Source: Gracilibacteraceae bacterium (GTDB taxonomy: Bacteria; Bacillota; Desulfitobacteriia; Desulfitobacteriales; Syntrophobotulaceae). Taken from it: a stretch of DNA of 44,656 bases. Positions 1 to 7,832 of this stretch are shown here, piece after piece; the first letter of the stretch is position 1; each line of letters opens with the position of its first letter. The position numbers and the translations under genes were made by a program. The notes under the pieces are model-generated. The model worked only from the letters and a program-made list of their open reading frames with translations, was not told the origin of the DNA and ran no database searches. The stretch covers positions 1 through 44,656 of the forward strand of contig JAISAH010000108.1 in assembly GCA_031266805.1 (NCBI GenBank). Reading direction: 5' to 3'.

Positions 1-1377
1 GCCCGTAAGGGTCAGGCCCGTCACGTTCACATTCTTATTCGCGCCGGCGGCGGCATTGTCGAAAACGGCGGCTGCCCCGCTCAGATCCACAGAGACGTCG
101 TCCGCGCCCACTTTGCCCGTGAGGACCGGCGTCCCGGCGAGCTTGGCGGCGGTCGTCCCGTTATACGTCTTGGTCTCGACGCTCAGACCGGTCAGCGTCA
201 GGGCCTTGGGTGCGATGGTGAAACTGACAGACGCCGCGGCGCCGGTGGTTCTGTCAACACCGGCGACGGTGTAATCTCCGGCTTCCGAAGGCTTGACCGC
301 AGTCGGGCCGTAGGCGACCACGCCGTCCCGCAGCGTGCCGGAGTAGGAGTAGTCAATATTGGCGCTGTTTGCCCCTCTGACCTGAGGATTAGCCAATTGG
401 CCACCATAAACGGCGCCGGCTTGGGTCAGAGTAAAAGAGATGGGAGAACCGCTGCCGCCCGTGTTTTGCGGGGTGTAGAGGAAATAGGGATCGCCGTTTC
501 CGTCTGTAACGCTTTCGTCCGTGTTTACTGCAGTGTCGCTTAATCCGGTGATAGCGCTCCGAGATGGTAGATAGTTGTAATCAATATAAAGATATTCCAG
601 CGCGGGGTTATTGCTTACGTCCAACTCCGTCAGTTTGTTGCCGGAGCAGAAAAGGTGTTCCAAAGGGTTATTGCTCACATCCAGCGCAGTCAGTTGATTG
701 TTCGCACAATAAAGCATCCTCAGTCCGGAGTTATTGCCCACATCCAGCGTCGACAGTTGATTGTCGCCGCAGTTAAGGTAATAAAGCCCCATATTGTTGC
801 TTACATCCAGATCTGTCAGCTGATTGCCGTCACACCAAAGCGTCTCCAGCATGAAGAAATGCTCTATCCCCGCCAAGCTGGCGATATTACGGCCGCTGAC
901 ATCTAAACTGGTTATATCCATGACATCCGAGTCATAAATCGGGTCGCTGGGAATACCTGTCATTTCACGCACAGCCGCCAGAAAATTCGCGTCGATAAAA
1001 TCATCTGTTATATCGTTGGGACCACCGCCGCCGCTGGCAGACCTGATGACTGTAACCAGACAATCGGCGGTTTTATCACCGACCGCGGCCGTAATCGTCG
1101 CAACGCCTGTAATATGCCCCGCCCTCACTTCGCCGTCAGTCACCGTCGCCACGTTCGAGTCGGAACTCGTCCAAATAGCGGTTATATCATCAGTAGTGTT
1201 ATCCGGGTCATAGATTACGTTCAGCGCGAATGTCCTGCCTGTTCCCAGATTAAGCGACGTTTGATTTAAGGAAATGGACTGCAAAGGAACCGCCGCCAGC
1301 GCGCCGCCAGCCGGAACCAGAGTCAGCAGCAATACCAGAGCGACTAAAATGATAAGCAGGCCTTGAGTTTGCTTCAT
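1..1377 (-). CDS. Exported leucine-rich-repeat surface protein, 3' end cut by window edge
   Basis: The frame stays open for 459 codons from an ATG at 1377 to the window edge, so the C-terminus is missing. A signal peptide is clear: Lys near the N-terminus, a run of Leu/Val/Ile, then an Ala-rich cleavage region near residue 28. Residues ~30-112 look like a bacterial Ig-like (Big_2) domain. Residues ~150-290 hold about six leucine-rich repeats of ~21 residues with the recurring pattern L..L.C..NQLT.LDVSNN. Residues ~330-400 look like an MBG-type beta domain. The last ~60 residues match the YDG-type adhesin repeat (start VETKTYNGTTAAKL). An AAGGAG site lies ~10 nt before the ATG. The protein is probably wall-attached or secreted and may act in adhesion; that role is inference. 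It has a ~510-nt leader containing a repeat module shared with the gene starting at 25156. Confidence 0.85.
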   Translation of the reverse strand, partial: MKQTQGLLIILVALVLLLTLVPAGGALAAVPLQSISLNQTSLNLGTGRTFALNVIYDPDNTTDDITAIWTSSDSNVATVTDGEVRAGHITGVATITAAVGDKTADCLVTVIRSASGGGGPNDITDDFIDANFLAAVREMTGIPSDPIYDSDVMDITSLDVSGRNIASLAGIEHFFMLETLWCDGNQLTDLDVSNNMGLYYLNCGDNQLSTLDVGNNSGLRMLYCANNQLTALDVSNNPLEHLFCSGNKLTELDVSNNPALEYLYIDYNYLPSRSAITGLSDTAVNTDESVTDGNGDPYFLYTPQNTGGSGSPISFTLTQAGAVYGGQLANPQVRGANSANIDYSYSGTLRDGVVAYGPTAVKPSEAGDYTVAGVDRTTGAAASVSFTIAPKALTLTGLSVETKTYNGTTAAKLAGTPVLTGKVGADDVSVDLSGAAAVFDNAAAGANKNVNVTGLTLTG

Positions 1378-1400
1378 GATTGAAGGCTCCTTCCTTTTTT

Positions 1401-1453
1401 TGGATTCCGGGAGTTTCCGGGGGCATGGATTCTGGGACAAACCCAGAATGACG
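1401..1453. repeat. Dispersed palindromic repeat, locus 1
   Basis: A half copy (1401-1410) is followed by a full copy (1426-1453) that reads TGGATTCTGG...CCAGAATGACG and can fold into a hairpin. It belongs to the repeat family found at eight other intergenic loci in this window. Confidence 0.75.
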
Positions 1454-1708
1454 GGGGACGAGACTGTTGCATTGCGCCTCCCTTGGCCGGAGGGCGGGAC
1501 GGGCAAGCCCGTCCCCTACGGGGATCATCGTACCTGCTTCCGGACTTCTGCCCGTCCCGTGTATTGGGATGGATGCCGGGACGTCGGGACGCCGTCCCCT
1601 ACGTCATTCCGGCTTCATGCTGGAATCCATGCCTCCGCCCGGGCGTCACCCGGGGGGGGCGTCCGCCCCTGCGGACGGAGGGGTTCAAACCCGAAGTCCC
1701 CCGCCCGA
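1454..1708. other. GC-rich intergenic DNA with short inverted repeats
   Basis: No convincing gene is visible. The stretch has a GGGACGGG/CCCGTCCC hairpin at about 1497-1516, one dispersed-repeat copy, and a CGTCCGC/GCGGACG hairpin near 1659-1680. Overlapping open frames exist in all three plus-strand frames but have no ribosome binding site, use very Pro/Arg-rich codons and run across the repeats. Confidence 0.6.
1602..1629. repeat. Dispersed palindromic repeat, locus 2
   Basis: This is a 28-bp copy, CGTCATTCCGG...CTGGAATCCA, with a TTCATG loop. It is in the opposite orientation to the copy at 1426. Confidence 0.8.
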
Positions 1709-1878
1709 ATGTAACATTTTATCTAAAATGTTACATCCCCCCGGAAACCCTTGGGAAATCAGGCGTACAAAAAACCGCCGGAGGGCCGGCGGCGGGATTT
1801 CAGAAGCGAAGGAGGCGCGGAGAGACAGAGAAAATCAAGGTCTTCGGCTTATGTAACATTTTAGATAAACTGTTACAT
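1709..1878 (-). promoter_or_regulatory. Leader module copy 1 (two TGTAACA palindromes around a conserved core)
   Basis: A perfect 13-bp inverted repeat (1709-1721/1724-1736, arms ATGTAACATTTTA) and a near-perfect one (1851-1878) flank ~115 bp of sequence. The same layout and much of the same core recur at 25303-25475. On the minus strand the core holds GAAGACCTTGATTTT, a CCTCCTT motif, and a GC hairpin at 1775-1792 (CCGCCGG/CCGGCGG) followed by six T, which is a textbook intrinsic terminator. The module lies between the probable promoter (1896-1936) and the LRR gene. It may be an attenuating leader, a short RNA, or a miniature mobile element. Confidence 0.7.
1769..1792 (-). terminator. Terminator-like hairpin inside leader module copy 1
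   Basis: On the minus strand a 7-bp GC stem (1786-1792 with 1775-1781, loop of 4) is followed by TTTTTT. It lies ~390 nt upstream of the LRR gene start, so it could act as an attenuator or end a short leader RNA. Confidence 0.65.
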
Positions 1879-1895
1879 TACATCCTTTAAAGACC

Positions 1896-1936
1896 AGTAT
1901 ACCATATTCCGGTCACACAGCGGTCACAAAACGCAA
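1896..1936 (-). promoter_or_regulatory. Putative promoter block of the LRR gene
   Basis: The minus strand reads TTGCGT at 1936-1931 and a TATACT -10 at 1901-1896, separated by 29 bp that contain an 11-bp tandem unit (TGTGACCGCTG then TGTGACCGGAA). The same block with the same 29-bp gap lies upstream of the gene at 25156, and a version lacking one unit drives rnhA at 18428-18457. The 29-bp gap is too long for an ordinary sigma-A promoter, so an activator is likely. Confidence 0.55.
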
Positions 1937-2030
1937 TATTTTTTTCGCGCGACAAATTTCCCCTCCTTCCCGATGAATTTTTCTGTTCTATATTATAGCC
2001 ACTTACCGCGCCTCATGGTATAATTATTCT

Positions 2031-2556
2031 ATGAACGCATACCTCAACCCGGGAAACATGCCGTTTTTCATGGCTCGCAATTCCGAGATTTACATTGACA
2101 AATCCGGGCTGTTGGCGCGCCTCAACCGGCTGATCAACACGAAGCAGCGGTTCGTCTGCGTCAGCCGGCCGAGACGCTTCGGCAAGACTATGGCGGCGGA
2201 GATGCTGGCGGCGTACTACAGCCGGGGCTGCGATTCCGCGGAGTTGTTCCGCGATCTAAGGATTGCTCATGACGCTTCCTATGAAGCGCATTTGAATCGC
2301 TACAACACTATTTTCATAAATATCCTTTCGCCAATGATATGGTGAGTTTCGAGTCCAAGGATGACGTGCTGACTTTGCTCATCCATCTGGGCTACCTGGG
2401 CTACGATGAGGAAACCTGCGAGGTCTTTGTGCCGAATCTGGAAGTGTCCTCAGAGTTTGAGGCGGCGGTGCGCCTGAATGGCTGGAACTGATCGGCGTGA
2501 ACTACGACAAAAAGGCGCGTACCCACGAGTGCCTGATCGAAAAGTTTGTGATTTAG
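2031..2556 (+). pseudogene. Broken AAA-ATPase gene (AAA-ATPase-like / PD-(D/E)XK family)
   Basis: The first 99 or so codons encode the N-terminus typical of the AAA-ATPase-like family: a Y.DKSGLL segment and the P-loop region with SRPRRFGKT. The frame then stops at 2343. In another frame, from about 2327, the family's later segment ESKDDVLTLLIHLGYLGYD appears and stops at ~2488. A third frame gives the C-terminal piece LIGVNYDKKARTHECLIE, ending at 2554-2556. Intact members are about 500-550 residues long, so at least two internal deletions have joined three remnants. A TATAAT sits only a few bases before the ATG. Confidence 0.85.
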
Positions 2557-2584
2557 ATTCAATTCAATTGATTCCGCGCCGGGC

Positions 2585-2613
2585 TTGACAAGGTGAATCG
2601 CGGGGGTTATAAT
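2585..2613 (+). promoter_or_regulatory. Promoter of the infC operon
   Basis: TTGACA (2585-2590), a 17-bp spacer and TATAAT (2608-2613) form a full consensus sigma-A promoter. It lies ~170 bp before infC, leaving room for a structured leader. Confidence 0.92.
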
Positions 2614-2619
2614 AATTTT

Positions 2620-2770
2620 TGTCAAGAAGAGGCCATCCGCTTCTCACCTCATACCTGCGGTACATGAGGTCGCCTGGTTCGTTAGTTACATGAACAATGG
2701 TAAACGGGTGGTTTGCGCCCGTTTTTTGTTGTGCTGAAGTTCAAGGGCGCGGAGGACGCGGTAAAATTAT
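2620..2770 (+). ncRNA. infC leader with attenuator
   Basis: The leader folds into an ACCTCAT/ATGAGGT hairpin (~2648-2672) and then an intrinsic terminator (2703-2727) before the infC ribosome binding site. Leaders with a premature terminator upstream of infC-rpmI-rplT are known in Firmicutes, where L20 binding or related control represses the operon. The match to that class rests on position and architecture. I could not run a covariance model. Confidence 0.6.
2703..2727 (+). terminator. Attenuator terminator before infC
   Basis: The stem AACGGG (2703-2708) pairs with CCCGTT (2718-2723), followed by a run of T. It lies between the promoter and infC, so it can only act as an attenuator. Confidence 0.75.
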
Positions 2771-2785
2771 GTGGAGGTGATATCC

Positions 2786-3301
2786 ATTAGCAAAGAGTTA
2801 CGGATTAACGATGAAATCCGGGCTCGGGAGGTTCGGCTTGTAAGCGGGGAAGGCGAGCAGCTCGGGATTGTTCCGTTGAAAGACGCGCTGGCGATTGCCG
2901 TGGAAAAGGATTGCGATCTGGTGGAAATTGCCCCGGCGGCGAAGCCTCCGGTTTGCAAACTGATGGACTACGGCAAGTATAAGTACGAGCAGGCCAAAAG
3001 GGACAAGGAGGCGCGCAAGAAGCAGAATATCGTCTCGATCAAAGAGGTGAAGATGCGCCCGAATATCGAGGACCATGATTTCAACACAAAAGCTCGCAAC
3101 GCGCAGAGGTTTTTGGCGGACGGCGACAAGGTGAAAGTGACCGTCATGTTTCGCGGCCGGGAACTGTCTCACCCGGAGCAGGGCAGACAGCTTTGCGTGC
3201 GTTTGGCGGCGCTGCTGCGCGAGGAAGCGAATATCGAGCGGGAAGCGCGGGTGGAAGGCCGTTATATGATCATGATCCTGACGCCGCGGCAGACGGCATA
3301 A
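2786..3301 (+). CDS. infC: Translation initiation factor IF-3
   Basis: The product (171 aa) binds the 30S subunit, prevents early 50S joining and checks start-codon choice. The N-terminal domain begins SKELRINDEIRAREVRLV and the C-terminal domain carries the family motif FRGRELSHPEQG. The start is ATT at 2786. The GTG at 2771 lies inside the Shine-Dalgarno sequence GGAGGTGAT and cannot be the start. Non-canonical ATT/ATC starts are a known feature of infC and allow IF-3 to repress its own translation. It is the first gene of the infC-rpmI-rplT operon, whose promoter is at 2585-2613. Size and order are normal for Firmicutes. Confidence 0.97.
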   Translation: MSKELRINDEIRAREVRLVSGEGEQLGIVPLKDALAIAVEKDCDLVEIAPAAKPPVCKLMDYGKYKYEQAKRDKEARKKQNIVSIKEVKMRPNIEDHDFNTKARNAQRFLADGDKVKVTVMFRGRELSHPEQGRQLCVRLAALLREEANIEREARVEGRYMIMILTPRQTA

Positions 3302-3337
3302 GAAAGAACAGCAAAAAAGTAAACGGAGGGGATCGTC

Positions 3338-3538
3338 ATGCCCAAAATGAAAACCCATCGGGGGGCGGCTAAACGCTTCAAAAAGACGGCTACCGGAAAA
3401 ATAGTCCTCCGGCACGCCTATAAGAGCCATATTTTGGAAAAAAAATCGCCCAAACGCAAGCGGAATCTGCGCAAATCGGCCATCATGCATAAAACTGACG
3501 CTAAGCGGCTGGAGCGGCTTATCGTATACATGAAATAG
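3338..3538 (+). CDS. rpmI: 50S ribosomal protein L35
   Basis: The 66-aa, very basic protein begins [17 protein letters not shown], the L35 signature, and is full length for the family. It belongs to the large subunit. The ATG is preceded by GGAGGGGATCGTC. It lies 36 bp after infC and 13 bp before rplT in the conserved infC-rpmI-rplT order. Confidence 0.98.
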   Translation: MPKMKTHRGAAKRFKKTATGKIVLRHAYKSHILEKKSPKRKRNLRKSAIMHKTDAKRLERLIVYMK

Positions 3539-3551
3539 GAGGGGTTTTGTC

Positions 3552-3911
3552 GTGGCTAGAGTTAAAAGAGGGGTAAGGGCGCATCAGCGCCATAAGAAAA
3601 TACTAAAATTAGCCAGGGGATATCGCGGCCGGAAAAGCAAACTGTTTAAAGTCGCCAGACAGCAAGTCGTGCGTTCCATGGCTTTCGCCTATGTTCACCG
3701 CAAACAGAACAAGCGGAATTTTCGCCGCCTGTGGATCGCCCGTATCAACGCGGCGGCCCGGATGCAGGGGATTACTTACAGCCGCCTGATGTACGGCCTG
3801 AAGCTGGCCGGCATCGACATGAACCGCAAAATGCTTTCCGAGCTGGCGATAAGCGACAGCGCGGCTTTTGCCCAATTGGCGGATAAAGTCAAGGAAAGAC
3901 TGGCCTGTTGA
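3552..3911 (+). CDS. rplT: 50S ribosomal protein L20
   Basis: The 119-aa protein begins [19 protein letters not shown] and contains the basic [17 protein letters not shown] segment typical of L20, a 23S rRNA-binding assembly protein. The start is GTG at 3552 with an AGGAGGGG site upstream. L20 is a likely feedback repressor of this operon through the leader. The stop overlaps the start of the next gene by 4 bp. Confidence 0.98.
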   Translation: MARVKRGVRAHQRHKKILKLARGYRGRKSKLFKVARQQVVRSMAFAYVHRKQNKRNFRRLWIARINAAARMQGITYSRLMYGLKLAGIDMNRKMLSELAISDSAAFAQLADKVKERLAC

Positions 3912-4708
3912 CGGCGCGGGCGCCGCGAGCGGAGCGGCGGCCCGTAATCAGCTCGCCGGATAACGATACAGTCAAACTGCTGGCCGCGCTGCGCCGCGGC
4001 CGCGCTCGCCGGGAGAGTGGGCTTTTTCTCCTGGAAGGCCGGCGGCTCCTGCGGGAGGCTCTGTCGCGCGGCGCGGAGATCGAAAAAATATTCGTCTGTC
4101 CGGAGAGCGCCGGGGACGAATGGGAATTTTCCCGGCCTGACATCGCCGTCCAAGCGGTTTCGCCAGTTGTGATGCGCAAGATCAGCACTCTGGAGACGCC
4201 GCCGGGCGTCGTGGCTCTGGCGCGCATCCGCCGGGAGACGGCGATCGGGCCGCCCGCTCCGGGGGAGATCGTGCTGGCGGCGGATAACATCCGCGATCCC
4301 GGCAATCTCGGCGCGATCCTGCGCACGGCTTTGGCGGCCGGCGTGGATAAAATATGTCTGACGGCAGGCACGGCCGATCTCTGGAATCCTAAGACGGTGC
4401 GCGGCGCGATGGGCGTTTTTTTCAATCAGCATATCCTGACCGGGCTTTCCGCCGCGGCAGTCGTCGCCCTGTGCCGGAAATGGGGCGCTGTGCTGGCGGT
4501 ATGCCGGATGGACGCTCCGTCGGTTTTTACGGCGGTCCGGCCGGTGAATACCCCGCTGGTGCTGGTGGTAGGCAGCGAAGGGGCGGGGGTGGCGGAGGAG
4601 TTTAAAGCGGCGGCGGATATGAGCGTGGCCGTGCCGATGCGGGGTGGGGTCGAGTCGCTTAACGCCGCGGTGGCGGCGGGTATTTGCCTATATGCCCTAA
4701 ACAGATAA
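3908..4708 (+). CDS. TrmH/SpoU-family RNA 2'-O-ribose methyltransferase
   Basis: The 266-aa protein has an N-terminal substrate-binding domain ([11 protein letters not shown] at ~38-48) and a SPOUT catalytic domain. The three SpoU motifs are visible: [15 protein letters not shown] (motif 1), [13 protein letters not shown] (motif 2) and [18 protein letters not shown] (motif 3). Such enzymes methylate a ribose in 23S rRNA or tRNA using S-adenosylmethionine; the exact target is not known from sequence. The TTG start at 3908 overlaps the rplT stop by four bases, with AAGGAAAG upstream inside rplT, so translation is probably coupled. A SpoU-type gene after rplT is common in Clostridia. Confidence 0.9.
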   Translation: MTARAPRAERRPVISSPDNDTVKLLAALRRGRARRESGLFLLEGRRLLREALSRGAEIEKIFVCPESAGDEWEFSRPDIAVQAVSPVVMRKISTLETPPGVVALARIRRETAIGPPAPGEIVLAADNIRDPGNLGAILRTALAAGVDKICLTAGTADLWNPKTVRGAMGVFFNQHILTGLSAAAVVALCRKWGAVLAVCRMDAPSVFTAVRPVNTPLVLVVGSEGAGVAEEFKAAADMSVAVPMRGGVESLNAAVAAGICLYALNR

Positions 4709-4741
4709 CCTATTTTATACTTATGAAAAGGCGGGAATAAG

Positions 4742-6037
4742 GTGAACTATTTTCAACGGGAAATGGAATGCGCTTCACGGGAAACCATGCGGGATCTCCA
4801 GTCGGCCCGGCTCGCGGAAACGGTGCGCCACGTTTATGATAACGTCGCCTATTACCGGCGGCTCATGGACGAACGCGGCGTGACCCCGGCGGACATCCGT
4901 TCGGTGGACGATTTGCCCAAATTGCCCCTTCTCACGAAAGACGATCTGCGCGACGCTTATCCCTACGGTTTGCTGGCCGTGCCGCTGGAGGAGACCGTGC
5001 GCATCCAGTCGACCAGCGGTACCACGGGACGGCGGGTCGTGGCCTTTTACACGCAGCCGGACATCGACATCTGGGACGAGTGCTGCGCCCGCGCCATCGT
5101 CGCGGCGGGCGGGACCCGGGCGGACGTGGTGCACGTCTGCTACGGCTACGGCCTTTTCACGGGCGGCCCCGGTCTCAACGGCGGTTCCCACAAGGTAGGC
5201 GCCCTGACTTTGCCTATGTCCTCCGGCAACACGGAACGCCAAATCCAGTTTATGGTAGATCTCGGCGCGACCATTCTCTGTTGCACGCCCTCTTACGCGG
5301 CTTTTCTGGCGGAGACGATCATCGAAAAGGGGCTGCGCGATAAAATCAAGCTCAAGGCCGGTATTTTCGGCGCCGAGGCCTGGAGCGAGGAGATGCGGCG
5401 GGATATCGAGCAAAAACTGGGCCTTAAAGCCTATGATATCTACGGGTTGACCGAGATCTCCGGGCCGGGGGTTTCCTTCGAGTGCGCGGAACAGACGGGG
5501 ATGCATGTGAACGAGGATCATTTTCTCGTCGAGTGCATCGACCCCGATACGGGCGAGCCGCTGCCGGAAGGGGAAAAAGGCGAGGCCGTTTTCACCAGTA
5601 TCAGCAAAAAAGCCTTCCCGCTCCTGCGCTACCGGACGCGGGACATTTGCGTCCTGAGCCGCCGGCCCTGCTCCTGCGGGCGCACGCTGATCAAGATGTC
5701 CAAACCGATGGGCCGCACGGACGACATGCTCATCATCCGCGGCGTCAACGTTTTCCCGTCCCAGATCGAGGCGGTGCTGTTGAATTGCGGCTTCCCGCCG
5801 AATTATCAGATAATAATAGACCGGGTGAACTATACCGACAATTTTGAGGTCCAGGTGGAAATGACGCCGGAGATGTTCTCGGACACCGTAAAGGACATAG
5901 CCGCCAAGGAAGACGAACTGCTGGGTTCGCTCAAGTCCATGCTCGGCATTTCGCCGAAAGTGACGCTGACCGCGCCGCGCAGCATCACCCGCAGCGAAGG
6001 CAAGGCTGTCCGCATCATCGACAAACGCAAGATCTGA
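4742..6037 (+). CDS. paaK: Phenylacetate-CoA ligase family (PaaK-like) adenylate-forming enzyme
   Basis: The 431-aa protein activates an aryl carboxylate with ATP and joins it to CoA. The AMP-binding motif STSGTTGRRVV is at ~85-95, the YGLTEISGPGVSFEC segment is typical of PaaK, and the C-terminal hinge region reads GRTDDMLIIRGVNVFPSQIE. Length fits the family. The start is GTG at 4742 behind AAGGCGGG. It is followed after 14 bp by an ACT-domain gene, a pair often found in anaerobes that make or use aryl-acetyl-CoA from aromatic amino acids (sometimes with indolepyruvate oxidoreductase, not seen here). The true substrate may be phenylacetate, indoleacetate or a related acid. Confidence 0.92.
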   Translation: MNYFQREMECASRETMRDLQSARLAETVRHVYDNVAYYRRLMDERGVTPADIRSVDDLPKLPLLTKDDLRDAYPYGLLAVPLEETVRIQSTSGTTGRRVVAFYTQPDIDIWDECCARAIVAAGGTRADVVHVCYGYGLFTGGPGLNGGSHKVGALTLPMSSGNTERQIQFMVDLGATILCCTPSYAAFLAETIIEKGLRDKIKLKAGIFGAEAWSEEMRRDIEQKLGLKAYDIYGLTEISGPGVSFECAEQTGMHVNEDHFLVECIDPDTGEPLPEGEKGEAVFTSISKKAFPLLRYRTRDICVLSRRPCSCGRTLIKMSKPMGRTDDMLIIRGVNVFPSQIEAVLLNCGFPPNYQIIIDRVNYTDNFEVQVEMTPEMFSDTVKDIAAKEDELLGSLKSMLGISPKVTLTAPRSITRSEGKAVRIIDKRKI

Positions 6038-6051
6038 AAGGGGAACGACTG

Positions 6052-6480
6052 ATGGCGATTGAACAGATTTCTGTTTTTGTGGAAAACAGACCGGGCGCTC
6101 TGGCGGAAGTCACGGCGCTTCTGGGCGGCGCCGGCATTGATTTGCGCGCGCTGTCCATCGCGGATACGGAAAATTTTGGGATCCTCCGCCTCATTGTCAG
6201 CGAGCCGCGGCGGGCGCTGGAAGTCTTGCGCGCCGCCGACTACGTGGGTTCGGCCACGCCGGTGCTCGCCGTGTCTCTGGCGGACGCCCCGGGAAGTCTG
6301 GCCGGAGTTTTGCGGGTGCTGGCGGACGCGGAGATCAATTTGGAATATCTGTACGCTTTTATCACCCGTCAGGCCGGCCACGCCTATGTCGTGCTGCGCG
6401 TGACCGATAACGACCGCGCCGAGGCGGTTTTTGCCGAAAAAGGCGTGGAGATCGCGGATCACGGGGAGATATTCGCCTAA
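6052..6480 (+). CDS. Tandem ACT-domain protein
   Basis: The 142-aa protein consists of two ACT domains (about residues 1-68 and 70-140). Each starts with the regulatory-fold pattern, for example VENRPGALAEVTALLGGAGI and then LADAPGSLAGVLRVLADAEI. ACT domains bind amino acids or related ligands and regulate partner enzymes. The gene lies 14 bp after the PaaK-like gene and likely forms one unit with it, so it may control aryl-CoA ligase activity in response to aromatic amino acids; this is inference from the pairing. Confidence 0.9.
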   Translation: MAIEQISVFVENRPGALAEVTALLGGAGIDLRALSIADTENFGILRLIVSEPRRALEVLRAADYVGSATPVLAVSLADAPGSLAGVLRVLADAEINLEYLYAFITRQAGHAYVVLRVTDNDRAEAVFAEKGVEIADHGEIFA

Positions 6481-6527
6481 ATTTTGGAATGACGGCATAA
6501 AAATTTGAATTGTAGGGCATTTTGCTC

Positions 6528-6556
6528 TTGACAATTTAGGAATAATAAGCTATGAT
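6528..6556 (+). promoter_or_regulatory. Promoter of the iron-uptake operon
   Basis: TTGACA (6528-6533), a 17-bp spacer and TATGAT (6551-6556). The predicted start is near 6563, at the edge of an inverted repeat. Confidence 0.88.
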
Positions 6557-6563
6557 TGTTAGC

Positions 6564-6587
6564 GCAAGCTAATTAGCGGTAGCTTGC
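6564..6587. promoter_or_regulatory. Operator-like inverted repeat at the iron-operon start
   Basis: A perfect 8-bp inverted repeat, GCAAGCTA (6564-6571) and TAGCTTGC (6580-6587), covers about +1 to +25 of the transcript. It does not look like a Fur box. Its half-sites match the palindrome before the MarR gene (17846-17859). An additional direct repeat TTAGCG is present at 6559 and 6573. Confidence 0.6.
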
Positions 6588-6614
6588 CACTTTTGCAAGA
6601 GAGGGGGTGAATAA

Positions 6615-7820
6615 ATGCCAAAAATAACGGTTTTGCCCGTCCTGGCCCTGATGCTCTTTTTCGGGGCGGCGGGGGCGGTCGCCGCGGCGGACTATAATTC
6701 CTGGGGGGAAATAGTGGACGAGATGGCGGCTGTGTGCGACGAGGCGTATGAAATCTATTTGACGGGCGATATCGCCGGCGCCAAAGCTCAGGTCGACGTC
6801 GCTTACTACAGTTTTTACGAAAAATTGGGTTTTGAAAAAACCGTTATGGCTTATGTTTCCGGTGACCGGGCCGCTCAGGTCGAGTACCAGTTCAGCCTGA
6901 TCAAGAAAGCCATGACGGCGGCTGAACCGCAAGGCGCTATCCGGGAGGATCTGGACACTCTGGTGCGTTTTCTGCGCGAGGACGCCGGTCAGCTGGACGG
7001 TAAGACGGAGGATCCCACCGCTGTTTTTCTGGCTTCGTTTCTGATCATCTTGCGTGAAGGCTTCGAGGCTATCATCATCGTCGGCGCGATCATCGCTTAC
7101 CTGATCAAAAGCGGCAATAAGCAAAAGACTGGGATGGTTTACTGGGGTTCGCTTCTGGCTCTCGGGGCCAGCGTGATCATGGCTTTTATCCTGAACGCGC
7201 TGTCCGGCGCGAGCGGAGCGCAGCAGGAGATCGTCGAGGGAGCGACGATGCTTTTGGCTGTGGTCGTACTCTTTTATGTCAGCAACTGGATGGTGGGAAA
7301 AGCGGAAGCTGACGCTTGGAGCGGATACATTGAAGGGAGGGTGAAAAGCTCTATCGCCAAAGGCAGTGTTTTTTCACTGGCTTTCGCGGCGTTTCTGGCG
7401 GTTTTCCGCGAGGGAGCGGAGGTGATTCTGTTCTATCAGGCGCTGCTGGCGGATACCGAGACTTACGCCAATATGATCTGGACGGGATTTGGCGTCGGCT
7501 GCGCCGCGCTCGTCGTCGTTTATATCGTTATTCGGGTTCTGAGCATCCGTTTGCCGCTCAAGCCCTTCTTTCTCGGCACGAGTGTTTTGCTGTCCATCAT
7601 GGCGATTTCTTTTACCGGGTCCGGAGTCAAGGAACTGCAGGAGGGCAATGCCGTCAGCGTCACGCCGGTAGCGGGGATCTCCTCGGTCGATCTGCTCGGC
7701 ATATACCCGACGCTGGAAACATTGATCCCGCAAATTGTTTTGCTGGCCATCACGGTCGTTACATTCACTATTCAAATGAAAAAATGGAAAAAACCAGCTA
7801 ATTCTCAAGCTAATTCTTAG
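6615..7820 (+). CDS. FTR1-family high-affinity iron permease
   Basis: The 401-aa protein has a signal peptide (to about residue 24), an extracytoplasmic helical region (~25-130) and about seven membrane segments. Two REXXE iron-binding motifs are present: REGFE at 147-151 and REGAE at 265-269. These carry Fe3+ through the FTR1/EfeU pore. A GAGAGGGGG site precedes the ATG. It is the first gene of an operon whose order matches the P19-type iron system of Campylobacter and relatives (FTR1 permease, P19 lipoprotein, DUF2318, two FtsX permeases, ATPase, redox proteins). The last few codons use a CTAATTCT repeat. Confidence 0.93.
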   Translation: MPKITVLPVLALMLFFGAAGAVAAADYNSWGEIVDEMAAVCDEAYEIYLTGDIAGAKAQVDVAYYSFYEKLGFEKTVMAYVSGDRAAQVEYQFSLIKKAMTAAEPQGAIREDLDTLVRFLREDAGQLDGKTEDPTAVFLASFLIILREGFEAIIIVGAIIAYLIKSGNKQKTGMVYWGSLLALGASVIMAFILNALSGASGAQQEIVEGATMLLAVVVLFYVSNWMVGKAEADAWSGYIEGRVKSSIAKGSVFSLAFAAFLAVFREGAEVILFYQALLADTETYANMIWTGFGVGCAALVVVYIVIRVLSIRLPLKPFFLGTSVLLSIMAISFTGSGVKELQEGNAVSVTPVAGISSVDLLGIYPTLETLIPQIVLLAITVVTFTIQMKKWKKPANSQANS

Positions 7821-7832
7821 GAGGAAAAGGAA

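Noticed and set aside
1376-1890. Overlapping plus-strand open frames of 112-135 codons
   Set aside because: They run through palindromic repeats and the leader module, overlap in several frames, lack ribosome binding sites and give Arg/Pro-rich low-complexity products.
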